Of a DNA stretch of 64,000 nt, positions 40,327 through 52,199 are shown piece by piece. A program made the position numbers and the translations under genes. The notes beneath the pieces were generated by a model that did no database searches, had not been told where the DNA came from, and saw nothing but the letters and a program-made list of their open reading frames with translations. The stretch comes from Apoda limacodes (lineage: Eukaryota > Arthropoda > Insecta > Lepidoptera > Limacodidae): contig OX291552.1 of NCBI GenBank assembly GCA_946406115.1, positions 8,814,836 through 8,878,835 on the forward strand. The letters run 5' to 3'. Each line of letters starts with the position of its first letter. Position 1 is the first letter of the stretch.

Positions 40327-41012
40327 GTAACGGAAATTATATTATCTAACCCAATCAAAACACAATTTATTTTCGATAAAAAATCGGTTTGTTTTAGTTT
40401 CGGCGTTATAGTTATAGAGAACTTAATCATGGAGTTAAGTATCATATTGTTGGCTTAATCTTTTTTTTTAGTAATTTCACCTTATATCCTAAACAATTTA
40501 CTTGCATGGAAGAAATAATTTATGAATGCATTTGATGCTGTTAAATTTTTCTTGATAAGTAATCAAGATTTCATAAAAATGCGATTTGGGAACTAGCCTT
40601 CATTTTGCATAATGAGTCACTCCCTCTGCTACATTTAAATTAAAATAAACAGACACATTTAAATTAAAATAAACAGACATCAATGTATACTTTGCCTACC
40701 CAACGGCGTTTTCCAGTGGACGTAGCTTTTTGATGTGGTAGATACCAGCACAGGCATGACCACCGTGATTTCATTCTTGCACACATCTTCAGAAGAATTT
40801 TACCGTTTTTTTTTTCGCCGTTTACTTTTGTAGGCACTACAACGTGGCACTACTAGTAGTGTCATCACATCATTTAATTATTTAAAATCAACATAATTTA
40901 AATTAAAAATAATAATGAGGATAAACAAAAATAACAGCAATAAAAATAAAATTTTAATAGACATTATTTTATCATAATCTTTAAAAAATATTCAGCTAAC
41001 AGAAAATGGTTC

Positions 41013-41435
41013 TCTACCTAAAGGGTAAAAAACAGGACCCTTTGACTAAGACTCCGCTGTCCGTCCGTCAGTCTGTCACTTGGATGTATCTTATGAACCG
41101 TGATAGTTAGACAGTTGAAATTTTCACAGAAAATGTATTTCTGTTGCCGCTATAACAACAAATAATAAAAAACAGTAATATAAATATTTAAGGGGCTCCC
41201 ATACAACGAACGTGATATTTTGCGCGTTTTTGGTCGTAGTTATTGTAAACGGCAACAGGTAGACGCTTTCAATATTCACAGAATATTTAGTTATATATTC
41301 ACTTTAAGAAAAAAAAATCAAATAAAACAAATATTTAAGGAGTCCCAAAAAACAGACGTGATTTTTTTGCTGTTTTCATAGATAATGGTACGGAACCCTT
41401 CGAGCGCGAGTCCGACTCGCACCTGGCCGTTTTTT
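41013..41435 (-). repeat. Family R-II copy, inverted
   Basis: AAGGGTAAAAAACAGGACCC, GACTCCGCTGTCCGTCCGTC and the end CGAGTCCGACTCGCACCTGG place it on the minus strand. Longest copy of the family here. Confidence 0.75.
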
Positions 41436-42444
41436 TCATAATAATTTTCGCCATGACTATTCTTTACAAGTAAGGCTGAGCTCTTCTCGTGAATTGAAAT
41501 TATGTCCCGGCAGTCGTCATTACTCACCTTAACCCTTAACCCTAATACCCTTAGCGATCGGCCACACGGAAATCTAATTACACAAGGAATCAGATCGATA
41601 ACTGAATTAAGCGCGGATGGATCCGCGGGCACAGCCTGTAACATTATAAAATAACAAAAATTTTTTTTTTACACTGACCAGTGCGGCGTGCATATTTAGT
41701 AAACTACCTATAATGGGAACGGTGTTTAAATCCATTACAGTTGCCATTGCCGCGCGCGTATGTGTTGTGTGTTACCTCACATAAAGCTGCTTTTAGGTAC
41801 CTATTTAAGACCCGACGGTAACATTATTTGTTTATTACTGTTTTTCTTTTATATTGTATTTATTATTCGATATAGGTATTGATTATTACCTACTGACTCT
41901 TCGGTGAAGGAAAACATCGTCAAGGAATTTAAAAAAAGACTCATGTAAACACCCTCGATAAGGGGAGGCCGTGCCCAACAGTCGGAACGTAGGTATGAGG
42001 CTGGTAAGGATTAAAATGATTAAGTTACTACTTTCGATTCATTATGGATAGGTTCCTCTAAACATACGTAATTAACAAAGTAAATTTACTTACTGTTACT
42101 TGAGTTCGTCGCTCAATATTTTTTATTCTGTAGCTCGCTTATCCACTGCACTTGGATAAGTTGAGGAGCGACAAACGATTGCGCGCGTGCGCCTAATTCT
42201 GACAATGTCACGAAAAACACTAAATTTTGATTTATTTTATTTTACCTAGATGTTGATTGGGCTCGGTACTTACGCCGTCGCGCCGCCCGCCTGCCGGGCC
42301 TGCTTTCATTCATGTTTGTTGTATACATATATCTATAGATATGTTCGCAGACGCAGCTGTGCTGTCTCTTTCCTACAATTTATCTATAGCGCAACATTTT
42401 AGTTATAGGTATGTTTTCGTGGGTAGCTTGATGTGTCACCTTGT

Positions 42445-43732
42445 GTACATACTTAAAATAAATTGTACCTCAATGGGTCAGCGGTACAGCCACTCAGATT
42501 TTGGGCTTGCTATAGAGCATCTCCCCAGCAACCTTAAATTGAAATTAAGAGAAATTTCACAAAAATACTAACTGTTTCAGGAAACAAGAGGCTGAAAAAA
42601 TATGTACGGTTAATTTAAATATGAAATGTTAACATTTTTATCATTTAGAGCTGAATTTCTAATCTCAATAGTAATTTTAGTACCTCTCTGTGTAGCGAAA
42701 AAATTGAATATAAAGTTTCCCGCCATTGTGACGTCAGGAAAATATTAATTTTGAGAAATTTCATAGAAAATCTCAGTTGCAGCTAGTAAAATTTAGCCCT
42801 GAAAAAGTTATCGTGAAAAATATTATTACAATTCCTATTCTAAAGGTGCTTTCGTTTTGGGATTTTTGGGACGCATTGATGTCAACATTTTGTATTTTTT
42901 TTTGCAAACCTAACGCACCACGCGTAAAAATATTTGAATACTATTTTTGCCATATCTTTTTAACAGGTACGTCTTGGAAGATTAAGAATAATTAAGATAT
43001 GTTAAGGTACCAAATGGGTACTAAATGTCTACATTTATCGGCATTAGTAATTCTCTATGAAACTTCTTAAAATACGAAGTTACATAACTTATATTCAATT
43101 TTTTTCGCAACGCAGAGAGGTACTTACTTTTTAAATAATCTAATACCTTTAAACGAGCAATTCTTGTATATATGCACATATATACATGCATTTATAATCT
43201 AAATCTCGGAAACGGCTCCAACGATTTTCATGAAATTTAGTGTGCTGTATGGTTTCCGGGGCGATAGATCGATTGATCTAGCTAAGTTTCATTTTTAGAA
43301 AATGTCGTTCTATGTTTTTAGGCAATGTTAAACTGAAAAATATGCCTCTTCCCGACATCTATTGGCGAGTAGTAATACTATTGTTTTTACCGATACAGCA
43401 GCACTAAAGCTACTTGACAATAGATCGCGTTGTTAAGCAACACTAAAGCTACTAAGATATTCTTACCACAACCCGCCATCCGAACGGACACCTTGTTTTC
43501 TTGCAATATGATTTTTACATATTTAGCTATATGATTAAATTACTATTGAGACATTTCATATTTAAACTAACCGTACATTTTTTAGCCTATCGTTTCCTGA
43601 GACAGTTAGTATTTTTGTGAAATTTCTCTTAATTTCAATTTGGGGTTGCTGGGGTGATGCTCTATAGCAAGCCCAAAATCTGGGTGGCTGTACCGCTGAC
43701 CCATTGAGGTACAATTTATTTTAAGTATGTAC
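42445..43732. mobile_element. Inverted-repeat element with nested R-IV
   Basis: GTACATACTTAAAATAAATT at 42,445 is matched by the reverse complement ending at 43,732. Arms of ~190 bp share TCAATGGGTCAGCGGTACAG and TGCTATAGAGCATC. A second matched pair (about 42,665-42,725 against 43,065-43,130, around ACCTCTCTG and AAAAAATTGAATATAA) extends the stem. An R-IV copy (43,140-43,455) interrupts the right half. No transposase. Confidence 0.8.
43140..43455 (+). repeat. Family R-IV copy nested in an inverted-repeat element
   Basis: CTTTAAACGAGCAATTCTTG, ACGGCTCCAACGATTTTCAT and CATCTATTGGCGAGTAGTAA match the other copies. It carries about one and a half of the 39-base units. Confidence 0.78.
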
Positions 43733-44177
43733 TAATTCAGTACACATTATGTAAAACCACGTCACGTATTTACGATATAAATAGCAAAACAAATTACGGA
43801 GCTTACGCTTACAGAGATTTCTAAGGAGCATGACGTAAATTATCGGTTATGTTTAAGAAGTTGCCGTAAACTGAGAACCCCTTAACCGTTTATTAGAATG
43901 ATGTTTATTTTAATTTAGATTTAATTTTTACGATAAACAACATTTTCTAAGCCATGCTTGAAAGTTATTTGATTTGTCAATATGAGTTCAGGTCCTTGAT
44001 ATAAAAAGAAAAGAATGCCAACTGAAGGTTTACAAATTCCGTTTTCATGCTAGAAAGAAATACCTCCATCTAATAATTTCTTTTAAACCCCCGCCGAAAA
44101 AAGATAGGTGGTATAAGTTTGATCGCTGTGTGTGTGTGTATATCTGTCTGTGGCACCGTAGCTCTTAAGCTCTTTAA

Positions 44178-44472
44178 CGGGTGAACCAATTTGAATGCGG
44201 TTTTTTTTTAGTTGAAAGCAGGTTTTGTAGCTGTGGTTCTTAGACATATTTAATTAAAATCGGTTCAGCCGTTTCACGGTTATCAGCTCTTTTGTTAGCT
44301 GTTGTAAATACAATATATACGTATACGGGTGAACCAATTTGAATGCGGTTTTTTTTAGTTGAAAGCAGGTTTTGTAGCTGTGGTTCTTAGACATATTTAA
44401 TTAAAATCGGTTCAGCCATTTCAAGGTTATCAGCTCTTTTGTTAGCTGCTGTAAATACAATATATACGTAAA
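44178..44472. repeat. Tandem 147-bp duplication
   Basis: ACGGGTGAACCAATTTGAAT through GCAGGTTTTGTAGCTGTGG to AATACAATATATACGTA occurs twice head to tail with only a few differences. Confidence 0.88.
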
Positions 44473-45049
44473 TAAACAAGGGTTAAAATAACTAATTAGT
44501 TTCGCGCCATATCGCTTTTTTTAGACGTGCGTTCAGTAATTTACACATATTTTCTTTTATATAAACGCTATTAATTATTAGAAGGTATTATTAATTATAA
44601 ATATACTGTAATGTAATGTATAGTACAACAACAATGAAAAAATGCAATGTAGTAAGGTAGGTAGGTAGCTAAGTAAGTATCGCAAAATTCCTAAACTTAA
44701 TATTCGAATGTTGCGTTACTTTGTCTTTTGTACAGCAAAACCACCCTTTTGGTGCTGGAGAGGTGAAAATATTATTTTTGTACAAAAACTACTAGACTAC
44801 CATTTATATTCTTAGAGACATAACCATAAATAACCCTTTCTAGTTTGACATCTGTCATCCCATATTAAGATCTTGATGAAAGCTATCATTTCAGCGAAGA
44901 AACTACTAGTCTACAATCAATAGTTTCAGAGATATAGCCCTTTCTAGTTTGACTTCTGTCAACTATACATATAAATTAAATTGAAGTGCCTGTTTGATAT
45001 ATTGAAATAACCGTTTTTTACTACATGTATATGAATATATATACGGTAC

Positions 45050-45603
45050 ATACACCAAAATAACATTTTTACAATTTTCGTCTGTCTGTTTTTTCCGTCT
45101 AATCTCTGAAATGGCTGGACCGATTTTGACGGGACTTTTATTGGCAGGTAGCTGATATAATGAGGAGTAACTTAGGCTACGTTTATTTTAGAAAAATGCT
45201 TTATTTTAGAAAAATAAAGTAATGTTGCAATGTTCAAGTACTGTCCAGAACCGCGCGCAGCTCACGCGCATGCCACTGGGCCGTCACGTCGCTTGTCGGG
45301 CGCCTCCCACCAACGAATCAATATGCTATCACAAATGCTGCCTGTCGCGCGGGCTCAGAACAAAAAAAAATTGAAAATAAATGATAATTAAAATAAAAAT
45401 GCAAACACTAAATAAACGAATTAACTTTTTTTTTAAATTCTACGCGGACGAAGTCGCGGGTACAGCTTTTGTCAATAAAAAAACTTAAAACTTAATTTGG
45501 AATAAGTAAAAATATAAAAAAAAAATTAATAAAATAATAAAATAAAAACTAAAAAATTAAAGAATCGACTCTTAGGCGGAACAAGGTTCGCCGGGTCAGC
45601 TAG
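45050..45603 (+). mobile_element. Helitron-like sequence with two 3'-type ends
   Basis: TCTGAAATGGCTGGACCGAT opens a familiar repeat. One hairpin GCGGACGAAGTCGC is at 45,444-45,457. A second, GGCGGAACAAGGTTCGCC at 45,575-45,592, is followed by CTAG|T (45,600-45,603), the pattern of Helitron 3' termini. Boundaries on the left are uncertain. Confidence 0.5.
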
Positions 45604-45769
45604 TTCGAAATAAATATCTTGATGAGATTGCAAAGAAACTACAAGACTGCGCTCAATAGTTACGCAGATATAACCATTTTATCCATTAGTGTTGAGAACC
45701 ATTTATGGTGGTAGTTTAATATTAACGCATTTTCACATGCCAATTATATCTACTAGATTTATTTGTTTT

Positions 45770-46170
45770 TTAGGGTTCCGTACCTCAAAAGAAAAAAGGA
45801 ACCCTTATGGGATCACTTTGTTGTCCGTCTGGGTGTCTGTCTGTCTGTCAGGACCCTTTTACTCAGGAACGCGTGAAGGTATCAAGTTGAAATTAATATC
45901 AAATCAGGTCCACGGTCTCTTGAAGCCTTTGAACTTTCCGTTGACCTATAATCGTGAAATTTGGCAGGAAGCAATGCCATGTAGTACACATAAAGGAATA
46001 AATCTGAGAACCTTATTTGCAGTTAGTAAACTAACCGCGACCTATATCCGTGTATTGGGACAACAGTTGTCCAATGGTAAAGTTCAATTTGTCCCTCAAT
46101 ACAGTTTACCTTTTACGGAACCCTCGTCTAGTCTAGCCCGACTCGCACTTAGTAGGCGGGCTGCAGTAGT
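45770..46170 (+). repeat. Family R-III copy
   Basis: AGGGTTCCGTACCTCAAAAG, GGAACCCTTATGGGATCACT, a GTCT-rich stretch, then ACGCGTGAAGGTATCAAG and the end CCGACTCGCACTTAG. A 174-codon ORF crosses it but is repeat DNA read in frame. Confidence 0.75.
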
Positions 46171-46440
46171 GTCACTGGTAATGAGGAAATCCACGGGTAA
46201 TTTTGATATATGAATGTATCAGCCTGATAGATAGTACTAAGGATAGTAGTGTCATGGAAAAATGATAACTCCCATGACACTACTAGTAGTGCCACATAGT
46301 AGTGCCTATTTCAAAATTAATAAAAGACGACTAGTTCTTCCCAACGAAAATAGAATTTGTGCAGATTCACTAAGCCGTATGTATATTTTTTATATCGATG
46401 GAAATAAATAAGTTACTATTACAGGCTTTTACAATTGAAG

Positions 46441-46545
46441 ATGGCCAATCTCTTGGCAAAGCAGGTCGCCAAAGGTGCAGTGGTAGGAATAGGTGATACA
46501 GGACCGCACCCGCTCACCATCACTACGCCAGCTGATACTGAAACG
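46441..46545 (+). CDS. Putative host exon b
   Basis: Reads MANLLAKQVAKGAVVGIGDT then GPHPLTITTPADTET, ending at a donor ACG|GTATGC. Two acceptors are possible: TTACAATTGAAG before ATGGCC (46,440), giving phase 0 and joining exon a, or TACTATTACAG at 46,424, which adds LLQLK and needs a different upstream phase. Neither acceptor has a strong pyrimidine tract. The neat phase fit with exon c supports it. No domain is recognised. Confidence 0.45.
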
Positions 46546-46684
46546 GTATGCCATACACATACATTTAAAACTAGCTGTTCGTGCCCGGCGTCTCCCGGGT
46601 GACTTTTTGTCTCTTCCAAAAAATTTAAAGAAAAAAGTTATGGCTGAACCTCCATAAAAAATATATATATACAGGGAAGTAAAT

Positions 46685-47150
46685 ATTTCAACTTTAGTGT
46701 ATAGAGCCTTTTAGTGGTCGGACAGACGGACAGACCGAAGGCGTAGGCTTAGTAATAGGGCTCCGTTGGGACCTCTGGGTACGGAACCCTAATTAACTTA
46801 AAAAAAATCGGCCAAGTACATCTTGGTCGACTATTACTCTTTAGCCTGTAAAGTGTACTTAGCCGTGATAGTTTTCCTTTTAAATTCATTATATGCACTA
46901 CCATTGTATTTTTTTTTACATTTCCAAATACTGTACTTATGCTGGTAGAGGGGAACACTTGACTCTAACAAAAATTAGTACTTTAAAGCTAAATGTTTCG
47001 CAAACGGAGCCCTTAATAAAAAAATGGTCTTTGCATACCGGCAATGTTTTTGGAATTCCTAACCAACGACGGCCCACAAGATGGGGTAGACGAGAAAAAA
47101 ATTACGCCCCCACTTCATTTGTAGGGGAGGTACCAAACTTCTAAGCCTAC
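46685..47150 (+). repeat. R-II and R-III related fragments
   Basis: 46,685-46,795 carries GGACAGACGGACAGACCGAA and TACGGAACCCTAATTAA. From about 46,980 a piece with TTTCGCAAACGGAGCCCTTA and GAATTCCTAACCAACGAC follows; the latter recurs at 47,428-47,515. Confidence 0.6.
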
Positions 47151-47534
47151 GCAACCAAAAGATACAGCCGTTTATGCTGCAAATTTTCGAAACTCATAAG
47201 GGAATCAAAACCTACAGGGTACTTTCCCGTGAATTCTGAATTTTGAAATTTGGTACGAAGCAACGTCTTATAGATAAAGGCAAAATTGCGAAACCCGTAA
47301 ATTTTTAGTTACATTATATAATAAAAATATTTTCAATAAAATACAACAACATATAATAAGTTCGCACAGATATAATAAGTTAGTATAAGTACTTCCTCGG
47401 TGCGCGAGCCAGACTCCACTTATTAAATGTTTCGCAAACGGAGCCCTAAATCAAAAAATGGTCTTTACATACCCCCAAAGCTTTTGGAATTCCTAATCAA
47501 CGACACCCCACAAGGAACCCTTATGGATTCGTCA

Positions 47535-47960
47535 TAGTCTTTCTGTCCGTCCGTATGTCACAGCCACTTTTTTCCGAAACTATAAGAACTATACTGTTGA
47601 AACTTGGAAAGTAGATGTAAATTTTGGGGGTTCCCCATACTTAAAACTGAAACTCAAAAAATTTTTTTCATCAAACCCATACGTGTGGGTTAGCTATGGA
47701 TAGGTCTTCAAAACTGATTAAACTGAATAGTTTGCGCGAGAGACACTCTTCCAAAGTGGTAAAATGTGTTTCCCCCCTCCTGTAGCTTCTAAAATAAGAG
47801 AATGATATGATATGATGTACATTACCATTATATATTACCAACTTCCACCGAAAATTGGTTTGAACGAGATCTAGTTAAGTAGTTTTTTTTAATATGTCAT
47901 AAATCGTAAACCGCAATTTACCTTTCATTCAATCAACTCAAATATAAAAATAAAAAAAAA
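47535..47960 (+). repeat. Family R-I copy (partial)
   Basis: CTTTCTGTCCGTCCGTATGT, GGTAAAATGTGTTTCCCCC and TTGGTTTGAACGAGATCTAG match R-I. Here the T-run continues AATATGTCATAAATCGTAAA, which shows the uninterrupted form of the site occupied by the Helitron-like element at 30,854. Confidence 0.72.
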
Positions 47961-48009
47961 CTTTTGTCATCTTTTTTATTGTTTTAAATCCGTATTGTTA
48001 CAATTTTAG

Positions 48010-48262
48010 GGTTCCGTACCTCAAAAGGAAAAAACGGAACCCTTATAGGATCACCTTGCTGTCCGTCGGTCCGTCTGCCAAGACCTCTTTTCTCAGGATC
48101 GCTCGGAGACATCAAGCTAAAATTTATATCAAATACTCAGGTCTACTGTCCCTTTGAACTATGAAAAAAATCAAACTTCTACGCCTACGCAATCAAAAGA
48201 TTCAGCCGTTTATGCCGCAAATTTCCGCAAACAAAACCTACAGGGTAATTCCCGTGAATTCG
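48010..48262 (+). repeat. Family R-III copy just upstream of exon c
   Basis: AGGGTTCCGTACCTCAAAAG and AACGGAACCCTTATAGGATC through AAAACCTACAGGG. It stops about 27 bases before the acceptor of exon c. Confidence 0.7.
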
Positions 48263-48289
48263 TATATAAGTATCTATTTTATTTGGCAG

Positions 48290-48429
48290 GAATTTTCAAA
48301 CTCGCCTAGCACCCCACAAGAAGGTGCCAAGCCTGAACCGCTAAATGGACAAGTTAATGGAAACTGCTCCAGTGAGCAATCTATACCTGGCTCTCCGCAA
48401 GCTCGTCCTGCTTACCGTGGACCCTACAG
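48290..48429 (+). CDS. Putative host exon c
   Basis: 140 bases between TTTTATTTGGCAG and a donor CAG|GTATTC. Reads EFSNSPSTPQEGAKPEPLNG, QVNGNCSSEQSIPGSPQ, ARPAYRGPYR: a low-complexity Ser/Pro/Gly linker becoming basic. It starts in phase 0 and leaves two bases (AG) that join G of exon d to make Arg. The exact phase match with exon d is the best evidence that this is a real gene. Confidence 0.6.
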
Positions 48430-48639
48430 GTATTCTGTTGTCATTTTAAGGCAAAACCGGTTTTGGATAATTTTTTGTGTAAATACAATTTATTAAAGCT
48501 TTTTCATAAATTGCCGTTTTTCCGTCTCTTTTTTTCTAGTCGACTATACCGTAAAAGTTTAAGTAAATATAATTTTCGTATTCCGGTATTATAAAAAAAT
48601 AAAGCTTCTCGTCAACGCAATTAAAAAAAACGGCTGAAA

Positions 48640-48935
48640 TACGGTTATTTTTATCGCATATTGCGACACAAATAAATCAAAACCTATGGGGTACTTCCCG
48701 TTGTCCTAAAATAATGAAATTTGGCAAAAAGCATGCCATGTAGCAACAAACATATAGGAAAAATCTAACAAAACTGTAAATTTATTTTGCGATTATAAAC
48801 TTATTTGCATTTGGTAAACTATCCGCGACCTATTTCGATATTTTGGGTTGTTTGACGGCAAAGGGAAGTTGGTTCCTCAATACAATTTACCTTTTACGGA
48901 ATCTTCGGTGCGCGAGTCCGACTCGCACTTTACTT
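48640..48935 (+). repeat. Family R-III related copy
   Basis: AAAACCTATGGGGTACTTCC, GCATGCCATGTAGC, CTTTTACGGAATCTTCGG and GCGAGTCCGACTCGCAC mark the 3' part of R-III. Confidence 0.65.
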
Positions 48936-49659
48936 AAAAAAAATTTTTTACACCAGCTCAGCATATTTAGGTTAAACCTTGGTGGCAACACTGTCAACAT
49001 CTGGAAATACATACCAAGTAGTATGATTGTTGCTAATGACGCGACAAGATTAAAGAAGCGTACCGAATTGTCACGGTGATTTTATGGACCAGAGTTTTTA
49101 TCGTTACCAACCAAAAAATAGCCCAAAGAATCATCAAAATCCAAAACTACATCTACCTCAGAAGAGTTGAAGCTCTCTAAGTCGGGGCCACCAAACTGGA
49201 CAAACCTACCAGACCCCATGCTACGTCTAGTTCGTGTGACCGCGCGCTTCTATCAAAGCGCGAATAATTTTTGGACACTTTTGAAACGTAAAAATCAAGA
49301 TTCTAAAAATATTAATTCCCATCACCTGTAGCCGTCATCCTGCAGTTCGACTTCTTATTTTTCATTACCACGTGAAAGCTGCTCACGGTTTCAACGAGCA
49401 GGTCACTAACGAACTTAAGAAGAAGTAATGGATCTTCCGATGTCGTAGTTAAATTTTTTTAAATTAAAATTAAAATTCATTTATTTCTACCATCAGGGAT
49501 CATAATGTGTGATACATAAAATTATTACATTCTTTTTCAACAATTAAATAAAATAAAAATGAAATAACTACCAAAATAAAAATAAAATAAAAATTAAAAA
49601 TGTCACATTAATTTCAAATTTCAATAAATATTAATTATTTAGTCAGTACATGAACCATT
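48936..49659. other. No gene recognised
   Basis: Short open stretches only. An A/T-rich run near 49,455-49,640 separates it from the retroelement relic that follows. Confidence 0.3.
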
Positions 49660-50465
49660 GCAGCATGGTTTCAGCGAATATTTTCAGGATACTGCCCGGG
49701 CCACCACGAACCCTGCGCACCAGTAACGCGTTTACATATAGATTGAAGAGCTTAAGTGAGGTCAGCCCCCCCCCCCTGTCTCACCCCGCACTCAATCCTA
49801 TATGGGTCCGAAAAAACATTTGTAGTAAAGTGCGCATAGTGGCAAGAATATGCCCGTTCTGCATTAAGCGAAAAGCAAAGCCTCAAATCCCACCTACTGG
49901 CGATCTTCCTGACGTGAGGCTAGAACACCAAAGATGCCCGTTCACCAATACTGACCTGGACTATTTGTGACCCGTTGACGTATCAGTTGGTGCGAATTTT
50001 ACGGTAATACTGTGCAGGATTTTGTTAGACAAAGGCATAGAATGGTGTTTCATGCCTCGGGCTTCGCTGTTCATTGGTGAATGCTGGGAATGGCTTGTAA
50101 AAACCGTGAACTGTCTGCCCTTTTTGTCACGTTTAAGGACAGATCCCCAGGGAGAAACCTCTTATATAGCATTATTGTTCAGGCGGAAGCTCTGGTGAAC
50201 TTAAGGGCCTTTAACCTACGTCACTGAAAATCAAGAGTGCCAGAGTCTACCACCCTTCCACTTTCTGTTAGGGGCCTCATCTGCCTAGCAAAAGCCAACA
50301 TGTTTGGATGACAGTGTTTTCTCACTCAGGGCGGAGTGGTAAAGTACTCCGCCTGTGTAAACATTTCTACAGCAGGTAGCTAAAGGAATATCTACCAAGC
50401 CTCAAGCAAAAGAGACCTCAAGGCGAGCAACATACCAACTTGAAACCAAGTGGCATGTGACCCAC
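49660..50465 (+). pseudogene. Decayed BEL/Pao integrase
   Basis: Broken frames read ICPFCIKRKAKPQIPPTGDL (zinc-binding end plus the GDLP signature), TDLDYL, then after an internal deletion DKGIEWCFMPRASLFIGECW (the catalytic-Glu region of a GGCWE type), RRKLW, and finally WRSGKV and LKEYLPSLKQK, the C-terminal part after integrase. The order fits BEL/Pao pol, but the middle of the catalytic core is gone and several stops are present. It is older and different from the element at 19,729-25,182. Confidence 0.7.
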
Positions 50466-51018
50466 AGTTGTCCATGTGTTCATATCATTTTAATCATATA
50501 ACTGATTCTGAGTTCACCTTGACCTTCCAACGGATCGTCTATTTATTTATTATTTATTTACAAATAATAATGCGTGCGTCAAGTATCATGGTTTAGGTAC
50601 AGTCGCGGAATTAGAATGTTTAGCAGGTTGATCGTCATCTTAAGTTATCCGTATATCACGAAATACATCGGAATATGAAGAGACATCGTAAATGCTTTAG
50701 ACATATGGTCGGACCCAGGAAGTAGAAGCTAATTCAGACCGGTTCCCGAAGTCCGCGCAACTGCGTCATGCATAACACGTAGCTTCTTTTTCTGTAGGTG
50801 TATCACTGAAAAATATGGTAGATACCAGCGTACCGTTTTGTGGATACAAAACAATACAAATGTTCTTTATTGTACACCATAACACAAAATTTCAAATTTC
50901 TAGACCTAGCGGTCTCGGCTTTGTGTTCATATGTCCTTGAATCTGTCAGTCAACTTGCTTATTGTAAGGTATCATCCATTAATTTAATGCATATCAAGAA
51001 ATTATTTATTGCTTTCAG

Positions 51019-51079
51019 GGGTTTCAATCGGCGTGGAAAGCCGGGTAGACCCGGCCGTGACTCAGGGGCTTCGCGGTGA
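51019..51079 (+). CDS. Putative host terminal exon d (Gly/Arg tail)
   Basis: After TTATTGCTTTCAG it reads, using the two bases carried from exon c, RGFNRRGKPGRPGRDSGASR and stops at TGA 51,077-51,079. Together with exon c the protein ends in an RG-rich tail typical of RNA-binding or ribonucleoprotein proteins. This is a compositional inference, and the protein itself is not identified. The following ~100 bases are GC-rich and would be the 3' UTR. Confidence 0.58.
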
Positions 51080-52199
51080 CACGTGCACGCCACGCCTCTG
51101 CCCCCTGCCGCATAGCGTGACCTTTTTGCACCTAGCCCCCCGCGCCCTCTAAGTAGTAATTATCTCAATTCCCTATTTCTTAGTAAATATTTTTACAGAT
51201 CCAGTCATTTTTTAAACATTCAACGTTATTTAATTTTTCATTTACGTTATTTAGAGTCTATGACCAATTTCAATCTTAAATTTATGTGCTTAGAGTTTTA
51301 TTTCATAAGTATTCAACGGTTGATATATACTGTATTGTACAGTCAAGATCAGATAGTGTTAAAAAAGTTTTTTTGTGCTTCAATAACTTTCTTTTTTTAT
51401 TTTTATGACTATACTATTTGCAGTAAAAAAAGTTTGTTTTTCGTACTATTCCTAGTAAAGAATTTACTTAAAAAACCGATCTCATAGTACATTTACGTAA
51501 AAAAATACTACTTTCGAATATTTTCATAAATAACACTATCGTTCTTCCTGTAACAAACTTATTCTAAAAGTCCACGTTTTGTACAAAAAAAATGTGACGT
51601 CTATATATCTGAAAGATGTTTCAAAATTTCTGTACGCTTTCGAAACATGTTTCGAAAATTTAGGATTTAATTTATTTTCACTTATTATTTTATTAACTAG
51701 TTTGATAAGAAGTTTCTAAATTATAGTTTAATTTTAATTTAATTAAGTTTCTATATTATATTATTACTAAATTATATTATATTTCCATTATATTGCCAAA
51801 ATGTCGCAAGCAATATCGTTTAAGGGTTAAATAAAAATAAATAGAAAATTCCGCATAATCGGCATCAATGATAAAATGAACAAAGTGATTGCATATATGA
51901 GCCATTGTCTGATCAATGTTTCCGTAAGCGCAACTCCGCGTTTCTATACACTTATCAATCAGTGTGCATAACTGGAACTCTGTATTCAAGTCTACTAATA
52001 GAACAATCAATATAGTAATTTTCTGCAGAAACACCCGTAAGAACAATATTTCTTTATAAACTGTTAGAGGAGTTATATACATCATTAAACCACAAAAATC
52101 AGTTCTATAGCAGCTTACTACGTATATAAAAGTACAGTTTCTTACTTTCACTGCATATTTGATTTATATGCAGACTTATGCTCAACCTTTCGCTAAATT
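51080..52199. other. Probable 3' UTR then AT-rich DNA
   Basis: GC-rich up to about 51,150, then AT-rich. A 124-codon minus-strand ORF (51,777-52,151, MKVRNCTFIYVVSCYRTDF) is long for such composition and hydrophobic in parts, but I recognise no family. Nothing else supported. Confidence 0.35.

Noticed and set aside
45689..46213. 174-codon plus-strand ORF
   Set aside because: It lies on an R-III interspersed repeat. The words GGTTCCGTACC, the GTCT run and CCGACTCGCACTT recur elsewhere, so it is repeat DNA read in frame.
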